The position numbers and the translations under genes are program-made. From NCBI GenBank assembly GCA_003427395.1, contig BFEA01000076.1, forward strand, positions 1,053,281 to 1,110,198: 56,918 nt of DNA, in the 5' to 3' direction. This document shows, in pieces, positions 12,495 through 24,528 of the stretch. Within the stretch, counting starts at the first letter, position 1, and the number at the start of each line of letters is the position of its first letter. Below the pieces are notes generated by a model. It ran no database searches, was not told the origin of the DNA, and worked only from the letters and a program-made list of their open reading frames with translations. This DNA comes from Chara braunii (taxonomy: Eukaryota; Streptophyta; Charophyceae; Charales; Characeae).

Positions 12495-14225
12495 GTATCG
12501 TCCCAATTTTAACGGATGTCCCGAAGGACCACTTCCCGGGCGGAGATCCAGAATAGTTGGTCCGCTGTCTCCGGATGGCTGCAGCAGTTGGACACTGGTC
12601 TGTACTTCAGCTGTTAAGTGGTGTATCCACTGAACTATGCTACTGGGTGTCACGGCCGGTCCCGGTACCGGCATCAGGCCGCATCCCAACTAAGGATAAA
12701 AAGAATAATAAAAATAAAAACAATAAAAAAATAGAAAAGGGAACGNGACAATAAAAGCGAGGAGGGAAGGACCGTTGGAACCTTGTCCTCGGTCCTGCCT
12801 ATCGGGCCCGCTGTCGGACTCCCCAACAAAACTAAGGGGGATAGTCCTACGGGACCCTCAACCCCTCGGTTCGCTCCGTAGCGCTCCTTCACTCCTCCGC
12901 TGCTGGTTGCTGGCCTCGATCCCGGGATCGGCCTGGTGAAAGTCTAGCAATGTAACCAATAGGGCTAAGCCCAAGCCTGGATTGGCTGTGCGCAGCCCGG
13001 TATGTGAATGGTAACCGTGACCAGCTTGGGCCTGCGGCAGCAGCGTTAAGGTTGCCGCTTGACTTCTCGTCCAATCCCAAGGCCCCTTACGTGCGCACAT
13101 GCCGTCAGGGACCGGATCTTGCTCGGCATGTCACGCTTGTAGCCCCCATAGTGCCGCGCGGAGGCCACTGCTTGCGTCTGCGGTTCCTACGCACCAGCCC
13201 TTGCTGTATGAAGGGGTAAATTTTTCCCTTTGGCTGATGCACATGCAGCACAAGTGAGCCGCTACCTAGCAATTCTACTTCCGACGGCGCACGCCGTATG
13301 AACGCAAGCGCACCATTGTTAATTCAATAAAAGAAACCTTTCCTAGCTTCACTCAAATCCCAAAAATGTTGTCGGTGGACATGCCGACTCTATAGCATCA
13401 AGGGAAAACATCATCACGCACGCCTAAACTGCGCGCCCACATACTCTCTACTTCCTGTTAACCATAAACACAACTGCGACTCACGCAGTGTACTTAAATT
13501 TCAAGCAAAATTTATTTTCCGTCACTTGCAAAACCCAATGCGGATACCCTTGTAAGGTTATTCGTGCCGACAGCGCATCTCATGCGTGGGGTGCCGCACA
13601 CACATGCACGCACACACGAGTAATGTTGCGCATTAAAAAAATAAAAAACCAAAAATGTCCTAGTTATGTCCAGCCTCTTTTCAGAAGGATCGCTACAACA
13701 TATTAGCTAGGACCCAACATCATGCAGAGATACACTTCAAACTTGTACTCCCTAAGGGTGGGTAGAGAATATATAGTCTGGATTCGAATTCAGGTTTGTG
13801 CATGTCAGTTATGGGTCACCATTTCTCTGTTTTCTCGCTTTTCTTTTCTTTTCTCGTTTTCTTTTCTCAGGAATACGTGCAGTGGCCCTAAGGGCCTTTA
13901 CTCACCAAATACACAAAAGACAAAACATATGGTGGCGTATTATTCCACGTTCTGCAGAAGATTCATTCTAATTTTGCACACTTCGTCAGTAGTGCAGCCA
14001 AGCCCTAAGAGTCACGTGCAGAGACCAACAGGCCCTAGCTACGTGAGCAACCCATAACTATTGAAACACAGACCTGGATTTGAATCTTGAGTATATAATC
14101 AGCCAGCTCGTGCTCTATTTCATATTAACTGCCTGCCTCGATTTTGGTGGGACGTTTGCGCTACATGTATGAGAGGACCCTTCAGATAGCCTGCATGGGC
14201 CGTCTGAGCCGTGTTAAGGGGATCG

Positions 14226-14228
<3 letters not shown>
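12495..14228. other. No recognisable gene
   Basis: Contains an A-rich tract with AATAAAAATAAA words at 12690-12745 directly after a GC-rich stretch (GTCACGGCCGGTCCCGG at 12649). That pairing also occurs near 21930 and 46600 and may mark decayed LTRs, but no element ends can be fixed. Otherwise nothing is recognised. Confidence 0.4.

Positions 14229-14267
<39 letters not shown>
14229..14267. repeat. (CT)n microsatellite at the gap edge
   Basis: CT units run directly into the undetermined bases, so the repeat probably caused the assembly break. Confidence 0.95.
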
Positions 14268-15015
14268 NNNNNNNNNNNNNNNNNNNNNNNNNNNNNNNNN
14301 NNNNNNNNNNNNNNNNNNNNNNNNNNNNNNNNNNNNNNNNNNNNNNNNNNNNNNNNNNNNNNNNNNNNNNNNNNNNNNNNNNNNNNNNNNNNNNNNNNNN
14401 NNNNNNNNNNNNNNNNNNNNNNNNNNNNNNNNNNNNNNNNNNNNNNNNNNNNNNNNNNNNNNNNNNNNNNNNNNNNNNNNNNNNNNNNNNNNNNNNNNNN
14501 NNNNNNNNNNNNNNNNNNNNNNNNNNNNNNNNNNNNNNNNNNNNNNNNNNNNNNNNNNNNNNNNNNNNNNNNNNNNNNNNNNNNNNNNNNNNNNNNNNNN
14601 NNNNNNNNNNNNNNNNNNNNNNNNNNNNNNNNNNNNNNNNNNNNNNNNNNNNNNNNNNNNNNNNNNNNNNNNNNNNNNNNNNNNNNNNNNNNNNNNNNNN
14701 NNNNNNNNNNNNNNNNNNNNNNNNNNNNNNNNNNNNNNNNNNNNNNNNNNNNNNNNNNNNNNNNNNNNNNNNNNNNNNNNNNNNNNNNNNNNNNNNNNNN
14801 NNNNNNNNNNNNNNNNNNNNNNNNNNNNNNNNNNNNNNNNNNNNNNNNNNNNNNNNNNNNNNNNNNNNNNNNNNNNNNNNNNNNNNNNNNNNNNNNNNNN
14901 NNNNNNNNNNNNNNNNNNNNNNNNNNNNNNNNNNNNNNNNNNNNNNNNNNNNNNNNNNNNNNNNNNNNNNNNNNNNNNNNNNNNNNNNNNNNNNNNNNNN
15001 NNNNNNNNNNNNNNN
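14268..15015. other. Assembly gap (748 N)
   Basis: A continuous run of undetermined bases. Any open frame crossing it is meaningless. Confidence 0.99.
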
Positions 15016-16110
15016 ACAGGGCCCTAGCAAACATGCACATGATATGGCTTGTGGCCCCCAGCAAGCATCTTGCCCGGCCTAAGTGAAGGCGGGCCTGAAT
15101 ATCTACGAGAGGCCCTTATCTCAACATCTTCCAATGTGGGTAGCAAACAGTTGCAGCACGCCAGTTGGTTGAAGTGCAACGTGAGCCTCTCCCTGGGCTC
15201 TTTACAGAAACAGTAGCTGCGTAAAGCAGTTGAGCCCAGGGTCGGGTGGTTGCGCCCCAAGCACACGTAGTGTGAGGCCGACATATCACGAAGTGGCCGC
15301 GTGCGAATCAGACTGCAGCATTGTCATCACGGAGGCCCAACGAGCCAATGAGAATACGGCAAACACTTGGAGCCTGGAGGTTGCCTGGACATGCCCAACC
15401 ACACAGGGCCCAGACCCCCAACTGTCGGACACGACCTGGACTCAGACACTGGGGCCCGACCGCGAGCTCCTATTGGGAGCTTCCTCAGCCAGGCCCACGC
15501 AGCCAAACAGGGCCGCGACATCCATATAGGAAGATCGCTGGCCAGAGTGAGGATATTCTGACCTAGGCATGCAATGTGGACGCGCTGCTGCGTTGCTGCT
15601 CAAGTGTCTGCATGTGTGCTGCTGGTTAGGGCGCACGTGGGCGCTATGAGGTGAGTGGGGTGCTGCAGGGCAGTGGGCGCCCGACGGCCATAGCCAAGTT
15701 GCAGGTGCTCATGCGGGTGATCAATGAAGGTGGTCTTCGGGTAGGAGGCGCATGAGTGGGTGGTCAAGGTCTGAAGAGGGGAGGAGAGAGACCCTACCTG
15801 GTGTACGTGGGTGGTCGGCATTGGTGTTGACGTCATGTACACTGGTCTTCAACGTCGGAAGTGATCCTGTTGCACGAATGTAGATAGGCTAGATAGGCTC
15901 AGTAGAGTAGGTTGGGCGTTGTGCGCCAAACAAAGATGAGCGACATTGGATACTGCGTTGGTGGAGCCTGAGGGCAATAACATTGACACACATGTTCATT
16001 CATTTGCTCTTATTTGGCTGGAATCTTGGTTGATCTCTCTGCTTGGTACATAACTCTCTGGACTTCTGCGTGATTTTGCAACTTGTATTTTTGTCTATCG
16101 CTCTTGCTCA
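15016..16110. other. No recognisable gene; right part probably LTR sequence
   Basis: No coding sequence recognised. The bases leading up to 16121 should belong to an LTR, because an LTR-type end and primer-binding site follow, but I could not find the matching left end. A TGTTGCAC at 15869 is a possible start. Confidence 0.35.
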
Positions 16111-16112
16111 TA

Positions 16113-16136
16113 TTCCTTGCAATTTGGTATCACAAC
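16113..16136 (+). promoter_or_regulatory. LTR 3' end with decayed tRNA-iMet primer-binding site
   Basis: TTCCTTGCA ends at 16121 with the CA expected of an LTR. After ATT comes TGGTATCACAAC (16125-16136), which matches 10 of 12 bases of TGGTATCAGAGC, the sequence complementary to the 3' end of plant initiator tRNA-Met. The same 20 bases across the LTR end and PBS start occur at 28649-28668. No second LTR was found, so this is a fragment of an element pointing rightward. Confidence 0.6.
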
Positions 16137-16731
16137 CGGTTCGAGATCGCCATTACCTCGCACTGGCGACATTGTTACTTCGTGCGCTGACGATGCTTCT
16201 ACGAAGTAAGGATACATTGGTACTGCCATTAGCAGCCGCTCCCGAGTAGAGCGGAGTTGGTTGGAAGGCTGTGGCACAACATGGGAGTTGTGGCAACAAC
16301 GGATGTACGTGTAATGATGAGAGCACGCTGATGTGGCGTTTTGGCTGAGGTGAAATTGCACTGCGTTGTGGGTGGTACCAAGGCTACGACCGGTGATCGA
16401 AATGCACGGCGGCTCAGATGGTGAGAAATTTGTGGTTGGGGGCAGCTATCTTCAGGTACGTTGTTCCCTTCCCTTACCTTCCCTCTCAATCTCTTCTTAC
16501 CGTGAGGAAGTGACTCCAAGTGAGTCCAACTTGAATGTCCTCTTTCGATAAGGGGTCGTGAAGGCTCTATCTTCAGAGTCGACATTCTTCCTGGTGGCGC
16601 ATCTGGCAGGAGAGGGTGGTGCCTCTGAAGGGCCCTGGTCGAAGCACGGGTCACAATCACCATGCCAACCCATGGGAGTAGCACACGCAGGCCATGCTGC
16701 TGAAAGGATTTCACGATGTGCCACAATCCCA

Positions 16732-16832
16732 AATCTCAGTCCCCAATCCCAAGTCCTAGTCCCGAGTCCTAAGTCCCTATCCCGAGCCCCAAGTCCCATT
16801 CCTAAGTCCCAAGTTCTAATCCCGAGTCCCAT
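16732..16832. repeat. Heptamer-like minisatellite, AGTCCCR units
   Basis: About fourteen short C-rich units such as AGTCCCA, AGTCCCG, AATCCCA and AGTCCTA, mostly 6-7 bp, follow each other. On the opposite strand this reads as GGGACTT/GGGATTG heptamers. It is telomere-like in period but not in sequence (plant telomere TTTAGGG). Confidence 0.75.
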
Positions 16833-17139
16833 TCTGCGTTCCACTAGTGGTTCCAGCCACTTGTACAATATGCACACATACTCTAGAAGAGCAACTTTCA
16901 TTTGTACCATGATTGCAGAGGCCTAGGTGAGCTAGTTAAGTAGATCGTGGTAGGAAGTCCTTCGAAGATAACAGTTATGGGTAGAAAAGACTGTCTTTAG
17001 GAGGCATCACAACTTCAACCAGGATTACCAGGGCCGTTAGGGAAGGTGTCAGTTGATCCATGCAAGCAGCCAAACCCAAGAAGAATCCGTGAGTTTCCTG
17101 AAGCAGGGAACAAAGGCAAGAGAGTCGACCCATAACCAA

Positions 17140-17298
17140 CAGAAGATGTCTGGAAGGCGGATCAGCAAGTATAAAAACCCAGCAGCATCAACAGGAAGGA
17201 TCAACTATTCATGCGCGAATTGCGGAAGTACTGTGGGTTACTTGTGCAATGCTACTTGGATGGAAGAGGGCACCAGAAGAGGAGCAAGTGCCCAGTGA
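17140..17298 (+). pseudogene. Possible gag nucleocapsid remnant
   Basis: An open stretch contains Cys-Ala-Asn-Cys followed after several residues by another Cys (around 17210-17255), like a retroelement CCHC knuckle whose His position has become Gly. It lies about 1.1 kb downstream of the primer-binding site at 16125 on the same strand, which is where a gag zinc knuckle could sit. The flanking frame is closed by stops. The identification rests on a few residues and is weak. Confidence 0.25.
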
Positions 17299-17605
17299 GG
17301 AAGGAGACATCTGGTTACCACAACTAGGGAGAAGGACACCGCCATAGCCGTGAAGGTTCGAGGAATACACCGCAATTATATTGAGGACAGATCCTAGAGG
17401 GAGAGAGAGAGTGTGACAGACCCGCGGGGATTGTGGTCCGTCAGGATCAAGGCAAAGGGGATGGGGGAGATGGAGATGGAGCTGGAAGGGACAGCGCAGC
17501 TCCAACGCAGACTCAACACACACGTGCTCCAAACTATGCAAATAAAGAATGAGCCTGAAACAGACTGCAGCTGGGGTATACCCCCAGCGGACTGACTGGA
17601 CTTGA

Positions 17606-17661
17606 CTGGACTAGTAACGACCGTGGTACCGAACTGGACTGGTAACGACCGTGGTACCAAA
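17606..17661. repeat. 28-bp direct repeat, two copies
   Basis: CTGGACTRGTAACGACCGTG continuing to GGTACC is present at 17606 and 17634 with two or three differences. Confidence 0.85.
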
Positions 17662-18772
17662 CTAGACTGGCCTGAAACAGCACACGACCTGTGGGATCAG
17701 GCCATGGCCTGGTCCCACAGGCCGGACAGGCAAAATAGCCGAATAAGCCGTGGCTGTAAGCCAGGGCAGAAAGAGGCCCGTTGCACGATAATCAAACCTA
17801 TAGTGGATCGCAAGAGCGATAAACACGCTATATGCAAAAGCAGCGGAACTCTGCAACAAGGAAAGCTGAGAAATCCAGGATGCAGAGCAAGCTCCATGTG
17901 GAGTCCATGCGATGCAACCTAAGCTACATAATGTCATAAAGAAAAGGAAATGTTTGATATCCACATCCTAACGAATAGTAAAAAATTAAAATGTAGCATG
18001 GTACAATCCTAAAATCCAAGAGGCAACTTCCTCAGTACTGAAAGGAAAAAGAGAGCGATATGTCACAAGGTAATTTTGTGTTGTTGAACCACTACGAGTG
18101 GGATGGTCTCAGAGGGGGTGAATACAGCCTAAGAATCGAAACCCCTAAGGGTTGTCACACACAACGGTGGGGTAGGTCATCAGGCTCAGGGTGAGAGAGT
18201 GGTAGCGGAGCAAAACAAATGACTCTAACAGATAGACCATCAAGGCGGGTAATGCTTGACAAAAGGGTGCCACCATGTAGGGTCCATCGTGAAAGGGGAG
18301 CCTGGAATAGCGTGGACATATACCTAACTTAAGGCATGCAATGGCCGACATTAGGGTGATGAGGGATGCAGTGGGTGAGGGAAACATGCACACAACTCAC
18401 GAACTGGGGGAGGGAGCTAGATCTGGGAGCCGAGAAGCCAAAATAATGTTACGGTCCCAATGCCTAAGCGATATCAAGGGAGAGCCCAACTCAGAGAGAC
18501 CCAGCTAAGTGAGAACCATCATGCGACACATTCAAGGGAATGACGGTGGTGGCGTGAAGTAGTCACGTTCAAAGTAGTTAAAGCCGATAAGGTAGATGAA
18601 GTCGTCGAAGTCATGAATGACGTCAATGAAGGAGGGGCCACGTCGATGTCGAAGCAGATCGCAAAATGCTGACATCTTGAAGAAACTGGAACACCTGAGG
18701 TGTGAATCGGTAGGAAAATAGCAGGTGATCAGAGTGTATGTCGTCGAGACACCGAGGGCGTCGACGAGTGCA
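17662..18772. other. No recognisable gene; should contain the 3' end of the minus-strand element
   Basis: The chromodomain-bearing pol on the minus strand ends at about 18800, so its polypurine tract and 3' LTR should lie here. I could not identify an LTR boundary. Confidence 0.35.
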
Positions 18773-20148
18773 CTATGGGCGCGCGGAGGCGTCCGTCTGC
18801 TGTTGAAGAATGGCCTCAGAGGGAGCGGGCTCGTCCTCGACAATCTCCTTAGCTAGAGGAGGAGGAAGAGGGTCAGTCGGCTGAGTAGGAGCAAACGTCT
18901 CAGCACGACGAGCACGATCATATGCACGCACCAACATTCGGGCGTGCTCCCAGTGCTCGAGGGGCTCCCAAGTAGCCTCCATATCGAGATAGCCCTTCCA
19001 ACACACAAGGTACTCGATGAGTGGAGAGTTATCGTTGGTAACTCGACGAGATACGAGGTTGGAAATGAGGAACTCCTCGTGACTGTCCACCATAAATGGA
19101 TAGCGCTCATAAGGACGTCCGGCATAGCGCTCGAACAGTATGCAATAAGGACGCAACAAGGAGATCTGGTAAACATCGTACAAGTGAGCCTGTCCAAGGT
19201 AATCAAGTACCTTCACACAGAAGCTGACCGGATTAGCGAAAGTATCAAAACCGACGGCCTAATGGATGCGTCATGAACCGAAGAAGCATCAACTGAACTT
19301 GCGAAGCGTATAAACTTCGAGTTGCAAGTGGTGCGCGTCGACGAACACATCGTCACCGACTTTAAATTGATGATCCATTTGTGATCGGTTTGCTCGTGCG
19401 GCCATGTGAGTTTGGGAGTCGGCTAGACTCTCGTGTGCGCGCCTCATAACCGCCATCATGTGGGCGATCTAGTCGTCAAGCGCAGGACAACGAGTGTCTG
19501 GGCGCAACTGTGACGGTCATAGGAAATTTGTGGGTACACAAGGGTGGTAGCCGAGGTCCCAATAGAATGGCGGCATCCCTGTGGCTGGCCAAACGGTGTG
19601 GTTGTACTTAATCTCCACGTGGGCTAAGTGCAAGTCACATGTTGTTCATCCCTATTTAACTTTCAAAGGATATTATCGAGAGTTTTATTAGTGACCTCAG
19701 TTTGACCATCCGTCTGAGGGTGGTAAGACGATGAGAAAAGGAGATGGGATATGTACATCTCGTGTACGCGTCGCCAAAATGTGCTGGCAAAGCATGGGTC
19801 ACAGTCGACGATGATGTCCTGAGGTAAGTCGTGATCTCTCACGACTCGGTCGAAGACGATGTCCGCGACGTCACGAGCGCTAATGCGATAGCGGCAGGGG
19901 ACAAAACATGCACGCTTCGTGAAGCGATCGACGACAACCAAGGTAGCATCATAATCGTGCTCAGTGGGTGGGCGGAGGGGACCAACAAAATTCATCGAGA
20001 TGGACCTCCAACGACCCTTGGGTATGGGTACAGGCTGAAGTAACCTATATGGAAGGTGGTTCGCACTGTTCACCTCCTGGCAGGTATAACATTCTAGGAC
20101 GTAGGCTTTGAAGAGTCCTTGGACTTCGACCAAACGTATAGGCGACAA
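18773..20148 (-). pseudogene. Ty3/gypsy integrase with chromodomain, broken
   Basis: The part from 20148 to 19663 holds the end of the zinc-binding region (CYTC, 20100-20080) and the catalytic core. The usual Met-Asp-Phe at the first catalytic position is Met-Asn-Phe here. The second Asp region reads VDCDPCF, and the glutamate in GQTEVTNKTL is present. From 19660 to 19220 the frame continues with several stops. From 19216 to 18830 come the C-terminal domain and a chromodomain whose YLVCWKGY and TWEP residues are those of the methyl-lysine cage fold. Loss of the first Asp alone should abolish integration. The family is certain; the exact end of the gene is not. Confidence 0.85.
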
Positions 20149-20538
20149 ACAAAAGCTAACGTCTTGCAGAAGCCCAAGCTGCCTGGTCGTGGAACGATGC
20201 TACGGCCTGGACACGGAGTTGTTCATTGGAGGGAACGCAAGCACGTGGTTCTAGCTATCCAGATCTACCATGCCAGTACACGAGACCGTATGAAGGAACG
20301 GTTTTGCCACTCCGCAGTGTCAAGTGGATGACGCGATAATATGAACAATGGTGGTACTAAGTGTGATATGCATCGATCACCGACTGATCAATGGTGGTGA
20401 CCGAGATTGCAACAAGGTGGATGGGTTCCTGATTGTGGTCACCACGCCGGGACAAGGCAGAGTGGTGAAACTGAACTCAGATAAATCACGCCACCAGCAT
20501 GTTTGTCGAGGGGAAAGTTTGGGCTTCCTGAGGAAAGC

Positions 20539-20973
20539 CTAAACAACTGAGTTGTCCGTGCGGACCGTGAAGGGCGCCCCACGCAGATAATGACACCTGT
20601 GACGGATAACATAAACTACTGCGAGAACCTCATGTTCATCGACAATGTAGTTTATCTCGGCAGGCAGTAGTACATGGGAGTAGAGAGCAATCGGGCAATC
20701 CCCAACACGAGCCTCGACAGTCCCATCCTCCACGATGGTCGGGCAGTAAGTGACGGAAGAACTGTCAGTCGAGGGCAGTGGTGAAAGGATAGGCGTCAGT
20801 CCAGAAGCAGTGACAGGAAAGAGGGGGAAATGGGGAACATGGGGATAAGGTGAATGAAGACGAGAGGGACACATTTGAGAAAGTACAACTCCTACTGCAA
20901 AATTTGACGCATCAGTGGTGACTATGAAGGGACGATCAAAATCGGGGAGGCGAAGAACCGGTGCACAAGTCAC
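20539..20973 (-). pseudogene. Ty3/gypsy RNase H domain with an unusual insertion
   Basis: The domain starts with the first catalytic strand (TTDASNFAVGVVLSQ, 20915-20870) and ends with the TDNSVV motif near 20545. Between VLSQ and the next conserved block (PIALYSHVLLPAEINY) lie about 65 Pro/Ser-rich residues that normal Ty3/gypsy RNase H domains do not have; usually about 8-12 residues are found there. The frame stays open across the extra segment. It follows RT and precedes integrase on the same strand, as expected. Confidence 0.8.
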
Positions 20974-21198
20974 TGCCTTCTCGAGGGCATGAAAGGCGTC
21001 CTCGCAGAGGGGTGTCCAAAACCACGGCGGGTTTTTCCGGAGAAGGGTGAAGGTAAGGGCGCAGGAATACCTAGCGTATCACCAAATGAAATCACTATAG
21101 TAACTCGTGAGGCCTAGAAAACTGTGAAGCTGCTTAATGGATGTGGGGACGGGCCACTCCGCAATAGTAGTGATCTTCGGCTCGTCCATGTGGAGACC

Positions 21199-21630
21199 CT
21201 AGTCAAACACATGGTATCCTAAAAACTCCACTTTGCGTTGGGCAAAGCAACACTTACTAAGCTTGGCATAGAAGCCATGCTTATGTAAGCAGTGTAGGAC
21301 ATCTTGTAGGTGTCTAAGGTGGTCTTCTAAGGTATGACTATAAACCAAGATGTCGTCCACGTATACAAGAACGTATTCTTCAAGGATGTCCCTGAAGATA
21401 TCGTTCATCATCGTTTGGATGGTGTCGGGTGCGTTGGTGAGGCCTAATGGCATCATCGTAACTCGTAGTGGCCGAAGCGCGAGCGAAAGGCGGTCTTCGG
21501 CTGATCCTCTGCGGCAACGTGGATCTAGTGGTAACCGCTACGAAGATCGATTTTCGTGAAGAAGTGATTGCCTGTCAGACCGTCAAACAACTCGTCCGCG
21601 CGAGACATGGGATAATTGTTCTGAACCGTT
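21199..21630 (-). pseudogene. Ty3/gypsy reverse transcriptase, 5'-truncated and frameshifted
   Basis: The open part 21456-21199 begins at MPLGLTNAP and carries the catalytic YVDDILVYS. The preceding part (21630-21460) in another frame carries FFTKIDLRSGYH, has a TAG stop at 21525-21527 where a Gln codon is expected, and loses one base near 21460. Upstream of about 21630 the RT N-terminus and protease are gone and the sequence becomes unrelated. The family is clear from the FTKIDL, SGYH, LGLTNAP and YVDD blocks in order. Confidence 0.88.
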
Positions 21631-21639
21631 GTCGGGCGG

Positions 21640-24500
21640 CCGCAGACCGGTCGGCCATCCGACATTCAAGGGATTCGCCCCTCGGCCAAGCGTCCGGTTA
21701 GGATTTCTCGGGTACTCTTGTCGGAACCCTCGGGAAAAATTAAGGGTCCTCAGAGGGTTCCTAAAATTCGCCCCCATCGACCACTGTAACCGACCTCTGA
21801 AATTAACAAAATGAACAGTCGCAACTGTCGTGCCTAATACCCATCCTTTTTGTTCATTCCGAGGTTGTTCCCGAAGTGGCCGGCTGCGGAGCGCGGTGTG
21901 GTATTATGTCTCGATGCGGCTCTTTTACACTGGACAATCATTAATTTTAATAACAAAATTAAAAATTAAAAAAAGAATTAAAAATAATAAAAGGGAAGAA
22001 AACAAATGATTATTTATTATTTAATTAATTTTTATCAAAATTTACCCTTGATGAATTTTTACATGAAATTATTTATTTACCCTCGGTCCATCGAATCATC
22101 GATTGATGCGGATTTTTGGTATTTATGATCCCTCGCTAGATTTTTCATGATCTTTCTGATTATTACCCTTACTGTAACCTGAGGATTATTCAATGTACGT
22201 GGTTCGTATTCCACGACGTACTGGGTGCCGTATGAGGACTTGACTCGACGCTTCATCTCTATGGAACAACGGTATGGTCAGACACAGGAATGGCTTATTG
22301 AGTTATGATCCTGTTACTTCGGCGCCATCATTGGTTTGGAGCAACCACGGGACGGGGACTGTTGGCGCGGTTAAACCAAGGTACGGTATTGCAACCAGTA
22401 CGAGATGATTGTAGCATGCGGTCACGGGTTTGATATCTGATCTAGATCCGACGTGGGGACTGATACGGGATAGGCATGGTGCTTGTGGAGTTTAACACAA
22501 ATCTGGTCCGCAGTTCGACATATTTTTCTGCCACAGGTTCAGCACTGGGAAAATTTTGTAGGTCTGGTACGGCATTCGGTTGGGACAAGGACTGTTCTGG
22601 CACTCCAGTCTAATGTTCGTATGACATTTGTTTGGTTTGTCTGCTCACCCGATTTGAGGGCGTTATTTTAGTCAAATCTATTGCAGCCCAAGTTGCTTCA
22701 GTACAACTACTGGTTCGATAAGGACACAAGTCATTACGGTCGCGACTCATATTTTGGGTACAGTTGATGGGCTGAGACTACACCTGAAGAATCGACGCTG
22801 ACACACTAAGGTATTGTATCTGGTATAGCTTATGGGCCTGAGAAAGATGTACTCGACCGAATTCACCGGGCCCCGAAACAGGACTGCGGGCCTAGGACTG
22901 GTGCACTCGAAAGCAACACTCGGGTTAGGACCTGCTCAGGCGACGCTGTGGGAGTGACAAAATTTGGTTGGGCCAAATGCAACGAGGGATAAAGGGAGGA
23001 CCACGGAGAACGCCAGGGGATTCAGAGGGTGCACGAGAAAACGTGTCTCGTGTACACAGTGGAAAGACACTTCGATTGCCACTTGGAGAGCCCGGTTCGT
23101 GAAGGAGAGTAAGGGAGCTGGAATCAAGGATTCGGAAGGCAATTGAGGCGTGCGACAGATCTGACTGATTCTCGTCTGTAGCGGACCGCACTGGTGGGCG
23201 AAAGGAGAGACGTGCCAGGCATCCGCGGCGAACTTGTGGGAAACGTTGATTGAGGGCCAGGTGCGAGCTATCCGGATTCGAACGTGGCGGACGTGAGCTG
23301 AGGAGGAAGCTTTGGTGTACTCGGCGTCTTCAGTGACTGTGCTAGAAAGCGGGTTGACAGCTGGCTGGGGCGGCCAGTGCGCCAACGTTCACCGTGATTG
23401 GGCAGATCCAGAGAGTTGAAGGAGTTAGCGGAAGGAGCGATTCGGAGAGGGTTTCTCCTTCCTTCAGTGAACGGTGTACATGGCGGGTGGAGACAGTGGG
23501 CAGTAATCCAACTAAGAGAGCAAAGTCGCTCCCTCGTGCGAGATCAGTACGCGCTATGATCGGGAGTATCGGTCGGGCTAGGGAGGGATCCTCAGTGGAG
23601 AGGGAATGATTATGCGACGAGGCTGCACGAAAGATATGTTCGAATGTGATGCGAAGGGAGAGACAAGAACTGCTTGCCCGACAGGTGCACGAAATGAAGC
23701 AAGTTGGTGATCCGTTCCGATAGACTGCGAGAGAGGTGTGAGAAAGATAGTGAGAGGAGAAGGGCTCATCACTCATCTGATTCCGAGGGGAGTGTGCAGG
23801 ATTTCTGGCTGGCAATCACAACTCATCTTAGTATCGACGAAGGCGACAGCTCTCGCCCCGAGCCCGTGAGAAACCATCCGATAAGTTATGGGGAGAACCG
23901 GAATGGACGCCGAGTGAAACCGTCATATCTCCGCTGTCAGGAAACAGCTAGCCTGAGACAAGTGGTTATAGCGGGCGGACCGGAGGAAATGATCATTGTT
24001 CCCGTCTAACGAGTAAATCGAGTGGAGGTATGATAGTCGGGCATGCATTAATAACGAAGTAAGTTGACCATAGCTGCATATGTTGAACAAACAACTACTT
24101 AGTCCTATAAGCGACGCCCGCCTGAAGAAACCCTGAGGGGGTATGCGGAGTCCTGATCTTTTGCAGATTAAACGAGAAGACGACTATGTAAACTGTTCGT
24201 GATTTGCCCCGGGAATGGTGATCATCAAGTCCCTGACCGTGGGCAAGCGAGAGAATCTTTAATGCCTAAACTGCTCCGACAGGAAAGGGGAACCCCGGAG
24301 GGAGTGGGGACCAGGCAACAGGGAACGGAACTGCAATCAAGGGTGAGTATTTAAAGTCAGCGAGAGGGGGAGGTCCAGGGTAATAGAGGGGAGATGTGCA
24401 TTGAAAGAGGGAGATAGTACGCGAGAGGAAAGAGTGGGTGTGAGCTGGCGGGGGAAAAGAGAGTCAGAAGGGCGTTGAGGAGATCACCCAAGACCAAGCA
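21640..24500. other. Unidentified sequence separating gag and pol of the minus-strand element
   Basis: An AT-rich tract with AATTAAAAAT words at 21930-22090 is followed by mixed sequence with open frames on both strands (for example 23394-23609 and 23704-24009 plus, rich in Arg, Glu and Ser). I recognise no domain and no terminal repeats. It may be another inserted element or the result of a rearrangement. Confidence 0.4.
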
Positions 24501-24528
24501 TGAAGGTATGAATGTTGCTTCTTTGTAA

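Noticed and set aside
14120-15086. Four long open frames on both strands
   Set aside because: They are created by the 748-base run of undetermined bases plus the CT microsatellite.
15230-15842. Several open frames of 64-99 codons
   Set aside because: Mutually overlapping in five frames, Pro/Thr/Arg-rich and without any conserved motif.
16732-16832. Internal telomere array
   Set aside because: The period is similar but the unit is not TTTAGGG or another known telomere repeat.
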